Part shown: in pieces, positions 16,772 to 23,818 of the stretch | How positions within the stretch are numbered: the stretch's first letter is position 1 | Layout: every line of letters begins with the position of its first letter | Source: Streptomyces massasporeus | GTDB taxonomy: Bacteria; Actinomycetota; Actinomycetes; Streptomycetales; Streptomycetaceae | Length of the DNA stretch: 64,000 bases | Direction: 5' to 3' | NCBI RefSeq assembly: GCF_014648995.1 | Contig: NZ_BMSE01000014.1 | Span: 124,001-188,000, forward strand | Notes under the pieces: generated by a model | Database searches by the model: none | The model's input: only the letters and a program-made list of their open reading frames with translations | What the model was told of the DNA's origin: nothing | Program-made: the position numbers and the translations under genes

Positions 16772-17112
16772 GCTTTTCCTCCTGCTGTCGGGGGTTGGGC
16801 GTTCATCTGGGAACCGACGGCTCCGGGCTGGTTCTGCACAGAGCCCATCTCGCCGTAGTTGATGACGCCGGAGTTCTGGAGAATGACCGTGGTCTGCTGC
16901 ACATAGGAGCCGACGTCGACGTTGTGATCCACGAGGAACCTCTCGACCGAGTCGAAGATCCGCCGTTGCATCATCTCGATGTAGCGGCGCGCGTCGTCGT
17001 ACTGCAGCATGTCGTCCATGTATCGGGTCGAGTACGCCTCCCGTAGGCTTACCGGCCCTTTCTGCTTGTCGAGTTCGGGGCGCCTCCGGTCCTTGCCGGG
17101 ATTGACGGTCAC
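16768..17112 (-). CDS. Helical protein with C-terminal NSGxxNYGxMGxVQNQPGA motif
   Basis: 114 residues, GTG at 17112. Residues 20-76 are predicted helical (SLREAYSTRYMDDMLQYDD, RRYIEMMQRRIFDSVERFL). Residues 80-98 carry the motif shared with the next gene, followed by a Gln/Asn/Pro tail. A helical domain with a short Gly/Asn/Gln motif at its C-terminus is how bacterial amyloid-signalling effectors are arranged, but no NLR partner is seen here. First of three overlapping genes; family not recognised. Confidence 0.55.
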   Translation of the reverse strand: MTVNPGKDRRRPELDKQKGPVSLREAYSTRYMDDMLQYDDARRYIEMMQRRIFDSVERFLVDHNVDVGSYVQQTTVILQNSGVINYGEMGSVQNQPGAVGSQMNAQPPTAGGKA

Positions 17113-17187
17113 AGCCCCGCCCGGGAGGACATGCCGCCGCTGCTCGCCGCAGCATGCCCGGGACCGCCGAACTTGGTGTACGGGCTG

Positions 17188-18180
17188 TCAGTCCGTGCGG
17201 AAGCCAGCCATGATCGAGGCCGGGTAGCGGCTGCCTGCGGAACCCTGGGGAAGGACCTCCCGGATACGGGCCAGGTCGGCCTCGGTGAGTTCTACGTCGG
17301 TGGCGCCGACGTTCTCCTCCAGACGTGTGGCGCTGCGGGTACCCGGGATCGGGATTACGTCCTCGCCCTGGGCGAGTAGCCAGGCCAGGGCAAGCTGGGC
17401 GGGGGTGACGCCCTTGGTGGCGGCGAGCTTTCGGAGCTGCTCGGCGGCGTTCAGGTTGTAGGCGTAGTTCTCGCCCTGCCAGCGCTCGTCCCAGCGGCGC
17501 ATGTCGCCCTCGGGATACTCGTCAGCGGGCTTGACCACGCCGGAGAGGAAGCCGCGGCCGAGCGGCGAGTACGGTACCAGGCCGATCCCCAACTCTCGCA
17601 GGACCGGCAGGATCTCGTCCTCTACTTCGCGTTCGAAGACCGAGTACTCGTACTGAAGGGCTGTGACCGGGGTGACGGTGTGGGCGCGGCGGATGTACTG
17701 CGGGCCGACGTTACTCAGGCCGAAGTACTGCACCTTGCCCTCGGCGATCAGGTCACCGACAGTGCCGGCGACCTCCTCGGCCGGTACGTCGGGGTCGGAG
17801 ATGTGCTGGTAGAAGAGGTCGATGCGGTCGGTCTGGAGGTAGCGCAGGCTGTTCTCGGCGACCTTGCGGATGTTCTCCGGGCGGCTGTTGACGCCGCTCC
17901 CCGGCGTCCTGCTGGTCATGTCGAAGCCGAACTTGGTGGCCAGGATGACCTCGTCGCGGAAGTCCTTGACTGCGCTGCCGAGCAGCGTCTCGTTGCTGCC
18001 GGTGCCTTGGCCGTACAGCTCGGCGGTGTCGAAGAAGCCGACTCCGAGTTCGTGGGCGCGGCGGATGGTGGCGATGCCGTCCTCGTCGTTCGAGGGGCCG
18101 TAGGCCAGGGACATCCCCATCACGCCCAGTCCGAGCGCGGAGACGCGCAGTCCCTGCTGTCCCAGGGTGCGGTGCTGCAT
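17188..18180 (-). CDS. Aldo/keto reductase
   Basis: 330 residues, ATG at 18180 with GAGGAG upstream. Single TIM-barrel AKR domain: GLGVMGMS near the N-terminus, catalytic Asp/Tyr in FFDTAELYG (about 52-60), Lys in ATKFGF, His in LFYQHISDP, and the NADPH-binding end IPIPGTRSATRLEENVGA. Resembles the YakC/AKR13 type. Cytosolic NADPH-dependent carbonyl reductase; substrate unknown. Divergent from a TetR gene with two near-identical operators between them, so TetR control is likely. Confidence 0.88.
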   Translation of the reverse strand: MQHRTLGQQGLRVSALGLGVMGMSLAYGPSNDEDGIATIRRAHELGVGFFDTAELYGQGTGSNETLLGSAVKDFRDEVILATKFGFDMTSRTPGSGVNSRPENIRKVAENSLRYLQTDRIDLFYQHISDPDVPAEEVAGTVGDLIAEGKVQYFGLSNVGPQYIRRAHTVTPVTALQYEYSVFEREVEDEILPVLRELGIGLVPYSPLGRGFLSGVVKPADEYPEGDMRRWDERWQGENYAYNLNAAEQLRKLAATKGVTPAQLALAWLLAQGEDVIPIPGTRSATRLEENVGATDVELTEADLARIREVLPQGSAGSRYPASIMAGFRTD

Positions 18181-18223
18181 GAGATCGCTCCTCGTGTCAT
18201 GTCGGCAGCCCATAGCTGACCAA

Positions 18224-18238
18224 ACCAAACTGTTCGGT
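18224..18238. promoter_or_regulatory. TetR operator 1
   Basis: ACCAAACTGTTCGGT is a 7-1-7 inverted repeat with one mismatch, 44 bases upstream of the aldo/keto reductase start. It matches operator 2 at 13 of 15 positions. Confidence 0.55.
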
Positions 18239-18271
18239 GTGAACCTACGCCTGCCCGGAGTGCAACGCAAA

Positions 18272-18286
18272 ACCGAACGGTTCGGT
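18272..18286. promoter_or_regulatory. TetR operator 2
   Basis: ACCGAACGGTTCGGT is a perfect 7-1-7 inverted repeat ending 16 bases before the tetR ATG. Its place next to the regulator start suggests autorepression as well as control of the divergent reductase. Confidence 0.6.
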
Positions 18287-18302
18287 CGCCTATCCTGGGC
18301 TC

Positions 18303-18932
18303 ATGCCTCGCTCCACCAACCCTGGCCAGACCTCGGACGCCGCCATCGCGGGCGAGTCCGCCGACTCCACGCGCCAGCGGATCGTCGCCGCAGCCAAGGA
18401 GGAGTTCGCCCGGCACGGGATCGCCGGCGCCCGCGTGGACCGCATCGCCAAGCAGGCCAGGACGAGCAAGGAACGTGTCTACGCCTACTTCCGCAGCAAG
18501 GAAGCCCTTTACGCGCACGTCGCCGAACGCGAGACGACCGCACTCATCGAGGCCACTCAGCTGGACCCGGCCGACCTGCCCGGTTATGCCGGCATCCTCT
18601 TCGACCACTTCACGGCACGTCCGGACCACTACCGCCTGATCATGTGGGGCCGCCTGGAGCTGGCCGAGCCCGCAGGCAACACCACCAGCCCCCTCCAGGC
18701 CACGATCGCCGGCAAGCTCGACCAACTCCGCGACGCACAGCGCATCGGGTTGCTCGACCCGGCCTGGGACCCGGTCGACGTCCTCGCCCTGATCAACCAG
18801 ATCGCCATGACCTGGGCAGGTCAGCCCGAAATCGCCGCCGCTGCCCCAGACCAGGCCGTGGACCCCTCCATCGCCGCCCGCCGCGCCGCACTGGTGGCCG
18901 CCGTCGAGCGCATGTTCCCTCGCTCGGACTGA
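18303..18932 (+). CDS. TetR-family transcriptional regulator
   Basis: 209 residues, ATG at 18303. N-terminal TetR helix-turn-helix: TRQRIVAAAKEEFARHGIAGARVDRIAKQARTS (read in parts, about 20-55), then KERVYAYFRSKEALYAHV. The C-terminal ligand domain follows (about 75-205). TATCCT lies a few bases before the start, so the transcript may have little or no leader. Flanked by matching 15-base operators on both sides (18272 and 18941), consistent with local control of itself and the reductase. Confidence 0.9.
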   Translation: MPRSTNPGQTSDAAIAGESADSTRQRIVAAAKEEFARHGIAGARVDRIAKQARTSKERVYAYFRSKEALYAHVAERETTALIEATQLDPADLPGYAGILFDHFTARPDHYRLIMWGRLELAEPAGNTTSPLQATIAGKLDQLRDAQRIGLLDPAWDPVDVLALINQIAMTWAGQPEIAAAAPDQAVDPSIAARRAALVAAVERMFPRSD

Positions 18933-18940
18933 GAACAACG

Positions 18941-18955
18941 CCCAAACCGTTTGGT
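18941..18955. promoter_or_regulatory. TetR operator-like site 3
   Basis: CCCAAACCGTTTGGT fits the ACCRAACNGTTYGGT pattern of the two sites upstream of tetR, with the first base changed. It lies 9 bases after the tetR stop and immediately downstream of the degraded minus-strand fragment, so its original target may be gone. Confidence 0.35.
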
Positions 18956-18959
18956 TGGA

Positions 18960-19079
18960 CGCACACCTCCGGGTGTGTCCGTTGAAGATGACCTGGTGGA
19001 CGAACGCGCGGTCCGCCGGCGCGGGAGTGATGACATCGGGCCCGCGGCCGGCCAGGCGGTCGGTGATGGCCGTGGCCAT
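18960..19079 (-). pseudogene. Possible Asp/Glu racemase C-terminal remnant
   Basis: From an ATG at 19079 the minus strand reads about 40 residues including ADRAFVHQVIFN, which resembles the ADRxxVHxxIFDEL segment near the C-terminus of aspartate/glutamate racemases. Nothing upstream or downstream completes the gene. Weak; offered as a degraded fragment only. Confidence 0.2.
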
Positions 19080-19403
19080 CCGGATTGGCGGTAGCAGCCC
19101 TCGTCAACGGCTGTGCCAGCCAGGAGTTCGGCGACACCCGACAGACGCCCCGTCCCGGGGTCAGCCCCCGAAGGGTTTCCGGAGCCGACCACTTAGCTCA
19201 GTGAACTGGGATTTTGCGTATGCGACTTCACCCAAAGAGGTCCCTAATATGGTGCAAGTCACATGAAGTGCGTCTCGTCATTTGAGACGTCTGAGGTAGG
19301 CGTGGCGTCGCGTGGTGCGCGGGGCAACAGGTGCGACCATTTCGCTTTTCGACTTACGGCACGCAGGGGGCACGCCGCCCCCAAATTGGACTAGACAACA
19401 AAC

Positions 19404-19430
19404 AACCCCCGGGCCAATGGCCTGGGGGTT
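19404..19430 (-). terminator. Terminator downstream of tRNA-Gly
   Basis: Long GC-rich hairpin (AACCCCC-G-GGCC, loop AAT, GGCC-T-GGGGGTT) six bases beyond the tRNA 3' end. Orientation suits the minus-strand tRNA. Confidence 0.7.
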
Positions 19431-19435
19431 TGAAT

Positions 19436-19509
19436 TGGAGCGGGTGACGAGAATCGAACTCGCGCTCTCAGCTTGGGAAGCTGATGTTCTACCATTAAAC
19501 TACACCCGC
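19436..19509 (-). tRNA. tRNA-Gly (CCC)
   Basis: Read on the minus strand from 19509: acceptor GCGGGTG pairs with CACCCGC; D-arm AGTTTAATGGTAGAAC; anticodon stem TCAGC/GCTGA around loop TTCCCAA, giving anticodon CCC; T-arm GCGAG-TTCGATT-CTCGT; discriminator T; CCA encoded at 19438-19436. All stems pair, so it is intact. It is probably the live integration target matching the two partial copies at 5.45 and 11.07 kb. Confidence 0.95.
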
Positions 19510-19780
19510 GTAAGACGCCGACCGGGGTCGGTGTCGAATGCTCGCTCACTCTACCTCATGCCAGGCCTCCGGCGTTCGCGCCGCGGGGCCTGAGGGCGTT
19601 TCAGGGATGGGATGCGGCTGCGGGGGAACGGAGTTGGGGCGTACGGTGGTGGCGCGTGAGAGGGTCCGGGCGGGGCCGGAGTGCCGCCTGGAGGGGCGTC
19701 CCTTTGATCCCGTACTGTGGCTTTTGTCGTCAGGCAAGCAGCAGCCAGACGCGGCTCTGGGGAAGGGACTCTGGGACTTG

Positions 19781-19939
19781 ATGGAGCGCACCGTCGTCCG
19801 TTGTGCCGATGGGCACGTGTTCAGCACCGCTTCGTTCCCGATGCAGCAGGCCGAGCGGCTCGGCCCCGGGCGGCTGCTTCGGTGCCCGCGATGTGCGCGG
19901 CTCCGGAGCGTGGTGCCCGTCAGCTATCAGAAGCGGTAG
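19781..19939 (+). CDS. 52-residue zinc-ribbon-like protein
   Basis: ATG at 19781. Compact sequence with Cys8, His12, Cys35 and Cys38 (VRCADGHVF; LRCPRCARLRS) able to bind one zinc. Small proteins of this look are widely conserved in Streptomyces, but no function is assigned. The longer in-frame upstream extension has no family look. Monocistronic, between the tRNA and dcd. Confidence 0.65.
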   Translation: MERTVVRCADGHVFSTASFPMQQAERLGPGRLLRCPRCARLRSVVPVSYQKR

Positions 19940-20072
19940 CGGCGATAGCAGCGGCAGCCGCAGTGGCCGTGGTCGCAGTGACAGCACGGCCGGTGCGGTA
20001 ACGGACAAGCAGTAGGCAACAGGCACAAGGCGCGCGGAGACGTCCGGTTGTGGTCGCTCCGCGCGCCTTGCG

Positions 20073-20085
20073 TATCCTCGGGGCG
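20073..20085 (+). promoter_or_regulatory. dcd: Probable leaderless promoter of dcd
   Basis: TATCCT (20073-20078) ends six bases before the GTG at 20085, the usual -10 to start distance of leaderless actinobacterial genes. A TTGTGG lies about 19 bases further up. No ribosome site precedes the GTG. Confidence 0.45.
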
Positions 20086-20660
20086 TGCTTCTCTCAGACA
20101 AAGACATCCGGGCCGAGATCGATGCAGGGCGGGTGCGGATCGACCCGTACGACGAATCGATGGTGCAGCCGTCGAGCATCGATGTGCGCCTCGACCGCTA
20201 CTTCCGGGTGTTCGAGAATCACCGGTACCCCCACATCGACCCCGCCATCGAGCAGGCCGACCTGACCCGGCTCGTGGAGCCCGAGGGCGACGAGCCGTTC
20301 ATCCTGCACCCCGGGGAGTTCGTCCTCGCCAGCACGTACGAGGTCATCACCCTGCCCGACGATCTCGCCTCCCGGCTGGAGGGCAAGAGCTCGCTGGGGC
20401 GCCTGGGGCTGGTGACGCACTCCACCGCCGGGTTCATCGACCCGGGCTTCAGCGGGCACGTGACCCTGGAGCTGTCCAACCTCGCCACCCTGCCCATCAA
20501 GCTCTGGCCGGGCATGAAGATCGGGCAGCTGTGCATGTTCAAGCTCAGCTCGCCCGCCGACTTCCCGTACGGCAGCGAGCGGTACGGGTCCCGGTACCAG
20601 GGACAGCGCGGGCCGACCGCCTCCCGGTCCTTCCTCAACTTCCATCGGACCCAGGTGTGA
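20085..20660 (+). CDS. dcd: dCTP deaminase
   Basis: 191 residues, the normal length for Dcd. Converts dCTP to dUTP and ammonia for dTMP synthesis. Begins MLLSDKDIRAEID; the active-site region includes the conserved EGKSSLGRLGLVTHSTAGFID segment (about 107-127, catalytic Glu in the HSTAG region), GFSGHVTLELSN, and the C-terminal nucleotide-lid YQGQRGPTASR. A trimeric cytosolic enzyme. The GTG start is probably leaderless. It overlaps the next gene's GTG, so the two are likely one transcript. Confidence 0.95.
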   Translation: MLLSDKDIRAEIDAGRVRIDPYDESMVQPSSIDVRLDRYFRVFENHRYPHIDPAIEQADLTRLVEPEGDEPFILHPGEFVLASTYEVITLPDDLASRLEGKSSLGRLGLVTHSTAGFIDPGFSGHVTLELSNLATLPIKLWPGMKIGQLCMFKLSSPADFPYGSERYGSRYQGQRGPTASRSFLNFHRTQV

Positions 20661-21169
20661 GCGACGTCAGCATGAGCGCAGTGCGGGAAAACCTGACCTA
20701 CGAGAAGTTCGGCGTCGCCGTGCGCGAGCTCGCGCAGGCCATCGCCGACGACGGCTACGAGCCCGACATAGTCCTCAGCATCGCCCGCGGCGGTGTCTTC
20801 GTGGCCGGCGGGCTCGCCTACGCCCTCGACTGCAAGAACATCCACCTGGTGAACGTGGAGTTCTACACGGGGGTGGGGACGACCCTCGAGATGCCCGTCA
20901 TGCTCGCGCCGGTCCCCAACGTGATCGACTTCTCGCAGAAGAAGGTGCTGATCACCGACGACGTCGCCGACACCGGCAAGACGCTCAAGCTGGTGCGCGA
21001 CTTCTGCCTCGACACCGTCGCCGAGGTGCGCAGCGCCGTCGTCTACGAGAAGTCCCAGTCGCTCGTGAAGTGCGAGTACGTGTGGAAGCGCACCGACGAC
21101 TGGATCAACTTCCCGTGGAGTGTCGAACCGCCCGTGGTGCGGAGGGCCGGCCAGGTGCTCGACGCCTGA
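20657..21169 (+). CDS. Phosphoribosyltransferase (type I, xanthine/guanine-like)
   Basis: 170 residues from a GTG overlapping the dcd stop; an ATG at 20672 is the alternative. PRPP loop VLITDDVADTGKTLKLV (about 105-121), with the acidic pair DD and the T-G-K-T loop; PPi loop SIARGGV near residue 42. Similar in size and motifs to Streptomyces and archaeal hypoxanthine/xanthine PRTases of salvage. Pairing with dcd supports a nucleotide-metabolism role; base specificity is not readable. Confidence 0.82.
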   Translation: MSDVSMSAVRENLTYEKFGVAVRELAQAIADDGYEPDIVLSIARGGVFVAGGLAYALDCKNIHLVNVEFYTGVGTTLEMPVMLAPVPNVIDFSQKKVLITDDVADTGKTLKLVRDFCLDTVAEVRSAVVYEKSQSLVKCEYVWKRTDDWINFPWSVEPPVVRRAGQVLDA

Positions 21170-21190
21170 CCAGCGGATCACAGACAGTAA

Positions 21191-21218
21191 GAGGGGCTCC
21201 CCACGGGGAGCCCCTCTC
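21191..21218. terminator. Bidirectional terminator
   Basis: GAGGGGCTCCCC, loop ACG, then GGGGAGCCCCTC: a 12-bp perfect hairpin between the convergent phosphoribosyltransferase and Yip1-type genes. Confidence 0.8.
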
Positions 21219-21235
21219 TCGTGCCCGGTGAAAGA

Positions 21236-22165
21236 TCAGACCGTGCCCAGCTTCACGATCGACAGCAGTGCGATCAGCTGGATCGCCGACGCTCCCAGCG
21301 CCTTCGGCCAGGGCAGGTCGTGGGAGCGGCTGACCATGAGCGTCAGCAGGGCGCCGCCCGCGATCCAGGTGGCCCAGCCCAGCAGCTGGACGAACGTCGC
21401 GTCGCCGCCCGCGAACATCGCGAAGACCAGGCGGGGCGCGTCCGTGAGGGACATGATCAGCATGGACAGGCCGACCGTGGGCTGCCAGGCGCCGTCGCCG
21501 CCGAGCTGGCGGGCCAGCGTGTGGGTGACCACGCCCAGGACGAACGCGCTCAGCACCATCGCGACGGCCGTCGTCAGGACGATCGGCACCGCGTTCGACA
21601 GTGTGGCGTTTATCGCATCCTTGCGGGCGCCGTCGAAGCCGAAGACGGCGAGCAGGCCGTAGAGGAACGTGACGACGAGGGCCGGGCCCCACATCGAGTA
21701 GTCCCGCATCTGGAGGAAGGTCTGGTTGGGGGCGAGGACGATCCCCCGGAGCAGCTGCTTCCAGTGCAGGCGCGGGCCGACCGGGCCGGGCGCCGGGGCC
21801 GCCGCGCCGGCGCGGTAGGTATCGCCCTGCGTGTAGGGGTCCTCGCCGACCGAGAAGGCCTGGGTGTGGCCCGGGTTGTTCGCCGCGTACGGGTCGTGCG
21901 GACCCTGCGGGCCGGGCGGGTACGCGCCGTCGCCGAAGTACTCCGGCTCGCCCTGGCCGCCGTAGCCGCCGCCGTGCCCGGCGTTGGGCTGCGGCCACGA
22001 GGGGCCGCCGCCGTTGCCGTACGGCTGCTGCTGCGGGTACGGCTGCGGCGCCGGCGGGGAGCCGTACGGCGGTCCCTGCGGCGTCTGCTGCCCGTACGGA
22101 GGGTTGTGCGGTCGCGTCTGAGGAGCGCCGTTGTTCCGGCCGCGTCCGATCCTGAATCCAGCCAC
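21236..22165 (-). CDS. Yip1-family membrane protein
   Basis: 309 residues. GTG at 22165 (starting VAGFRIGRGRNN) preferred; TACGTT lies just upstream, so it may be leaderless. Residues 1-135 are Gly/Pro/Gln/Tyr-rich and disordered. After RLHWKQLLRGIVLAPNQTFLQM, typical of Yip1 domains, come five to six hydrophobic helices (about 170-309). Probable cytoplasmic-membrane protein; Yip1 proteins in actinobacteria have no settled function. Convergent with the dcd operon. Confidence 0.78.
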   Translation of the reverse strand: MAGFRIGRGRNNGAPQTRPHNPPYGQQTPQGPPYGSPPAPQPYPQQQPYGNGGGPSWPQPNAGHGGGYGGQGEPEYFGDGAYPPGPQGPHDPYAANNPGHTQAFSVGEDPYTQGDTYRAGAAAPAPGPVGPRLHWKQLLRGIVLAPNQTFLQMRDYSMWGPALVVTFLYGLLAVFGFDGARKDAINATLSNAVPIVLTTAVAMVLSAFVLGVVTHTLARQLGGDGAWQPTVGLSMLIMSLTDAPRLVFAMFAGGDATFVQLLGWATWIAGGALLTLMVSRSHDLPWPKALGASAIQLIALLSIVKLGTV

Positions 22166-22448
22166 GTCTTCGAACGTACCTGGTCCCCGGCGGTGGCGTG
22201 CCGGGCGCAGGCTTTCGGGCCCGGCTTTGCGGCCGAGCTGTGACATCCCTTAAGGGGAAGGGGCTTTGGGTGTCCGTGGGGTGTCAGGGTTCGGCCGTAC
22301 GGGCCATGTGCCGGGTCATGTCCCAGGCCCTGCCCCGGCCCGGTCCGGGAGGAGCCGGGAGGAGCCACAACCGGCTGGGAAGGGCCGGCACGCGGCGGGA
22401 GGGGCCGGCCCGTGACACACCGCCGCGGGCCGGTCCGTGCGGGTCCGG

Positions 22449-23801
22449 TCAGTCGGCGAAGGCGCCGCCCAGCTCCGGCAGGCCGATCGCGCCGGTCTTC
22501 GTCGGGACCGTGCTCGTGCCGCGCATGAGCAGCGCGCCGCCCGCCGCGCCCACGGCGAGGTCCGCCCGGCCGTCGGCGGTCAGGTCGCGCAGGCGCAGCG
22601 TGTAGCCGAAGGCGGCGTGGGAGTCGGCCGGGCCGAGCACCGTCTGGGCGATCCACGAGGAACGCGCGCCGCTCAGGCCGCCGGAGCCGCCGCGGAAGAC
22701 GTGGACGCCGCCCTGGTCCTCGTCGCCGTCGACGTCCTCGTGCGGGACGCCCACCGCGAGGTCCGCGTAGCCGTCGCCGTTGGTGTCGGCGGCCGAGATC
22801 GCGTAGCCGAAGTTGTCGTCGGCCTCGGGGCTGCCGGAGACGCCGGAGGTGGCCTGGGTGAGGGTGACCGACGTGCCGGGGCCGGACGACGTGCCGCGCC
22901 AGATCGTGACCGCGCCCTTGCCGTTGTCCTTGTCGGGCACGCCGAGGGCGATGTCGCCGTAGCCGTTCTTGTCGAAGTCGCCGATCACCGGGCTCGGGTA
23001 GAGGCCCTGCTGCCGGTCGCTGAGCGTCTTGGAGGTGCCCGAGGCGAGGCCGGAGGAGGTGCCCTTGAGGTACCAGGCGCGCTCGCGGATCTGGCTGCCG
23101 TTGATCTCCGTGCCGATCACGACCAGGTCCGTCTTGCCGTCGCCGTCGACCTTTCCGGCCGAGAGGGCGGAGGAGTACCAGCCGCCGGACCCCTTGTCGA
23201 TCTTGCTGACCTTGCCGGTGGTGCCCGACTTGGTGAAGGGGCCGCGGTACAGCCACGCCTCCTCGCCGCCGATCACGGCCAGGTCGGGGGAGCCGTCGCC
23301 GGTGAAGTCGCCGGTCGCCAGGTCGCGGCCGAAGTGGCCGACCGCGCCGCCGACGGGGGCGATGGTGGTGCCGCCGGACAGGCCGGACTTCGAGCCCCAC
23401 AGGACGGTGACGGTGCCGCGGTAGTCGTCGCTGCCCACGTGTTCGGTGGGGTTGCCGACGACGAGGTCCGCGTAGCCGTCCTTGTTGAGGTCCGCGCTCG
23501 CGAGGGACGCGCCGAACTGGTCGTCCTCCTCGCCGGAGCCGGGCACGCCCGCGCTGTCCTGGTGGAGGTACTTCGGGTGGGCGGTGTCGAGGCCGGTGGT
23601 GGTGCCGTACACGACGGTGATCGTGCCGCCCTCGCGGTCGACGTCGTTGTAGCCGCCGTAGGCGAGGTCGCGACGGCCGTCGCCGTTGAAGTCGTCGTAG
23701 TGCTTGGCGACGGCAGCGGCGGCGGGGCCGGTGAGGAACACGGGGGTGACGCCGGTCGCCAGCAGGGCGGCGACCAGGGCGGTCGTGGTGGATCTGCGCA
23801 T
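22449..23801 (-). CDS. Secreted FG-GAP (integrin alpha-like) repeat protein 1
   Basis: 450 residues; ATG at 23801. Signal peptide about 1-32 (ALVAALLATGVTPVFLTGPAAAA). Seven or so FG-GAP repeats, each with a DxNxDGxxD calcium loop (DFNGDGRRD, DLNKDGYAD, DFTGDGSPD, DTNGDGYAD, LTADGRAD) and a GVPGSGEEDDQFG-type stretch. Forms a beta-propeller bound to Ca2+ outside the cell. Last gene of a five-gene tandem array. Role probably adhesion or binding; ligand unknown. Confidence 0.85.
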   Translation of the reverse strand: MRRSTTTALVAALLATGVTPVFLTGPAAAAVAKHYDDFNGDGRRDLAYGGYNDVDREGGTITVVYGTTTGLDTAHPKYLHQDSAGVPGSGEEDDQFGASLASADLNKDGYADLVVGNPTEHVGSDDYRGTVTVLWGSKSGLSGGTTIAPVGGAVGHFGRDLATGDFTGDGSPDLAVIGGEEAWLYRGPFTKSGTTGKVSKIDKGSGGWYSSALSAGKVDGDGKTDLVVIGTEINGSQIRERAWYLKGTSSGLASGTSKTLSDRQQGLYPSPVIGDFDKNGYGDIALGVPDKDNGKGAVTIWRGTSSGPGTSVTLTQATSGVSGSPEADDNFGYAISAADTNGDGYADLAVGVPHEDVDGDEDQGGVHVFRGGSGGLSGARSSWIAQTVLGPADSHAAFGYTLRLRDLTADGRADLAVGAAGGALLMRGTSTVPTKTGAIGLPELGGAFAD

Positions 23802-23818
23802 GGGGATCTCCTGGTTCG

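Larger units (their letters stand above)
18933..19435. other. Gene-free stretch with operator-like site, gene remnant and terminator
   Basis: About 500 bases. Contains a third copy of the TetR operator half-pattern (18941-18955, CCCAAACCGTTTGGT), a minus-strand fragment resembling the C-terminus of an Asp/Glu racemase (about 18960-19079), an AT-richer patch around 19200-19300, and the tRNA terminator hairpin (19404-19430). No intact gene. Confidence 0.45.
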
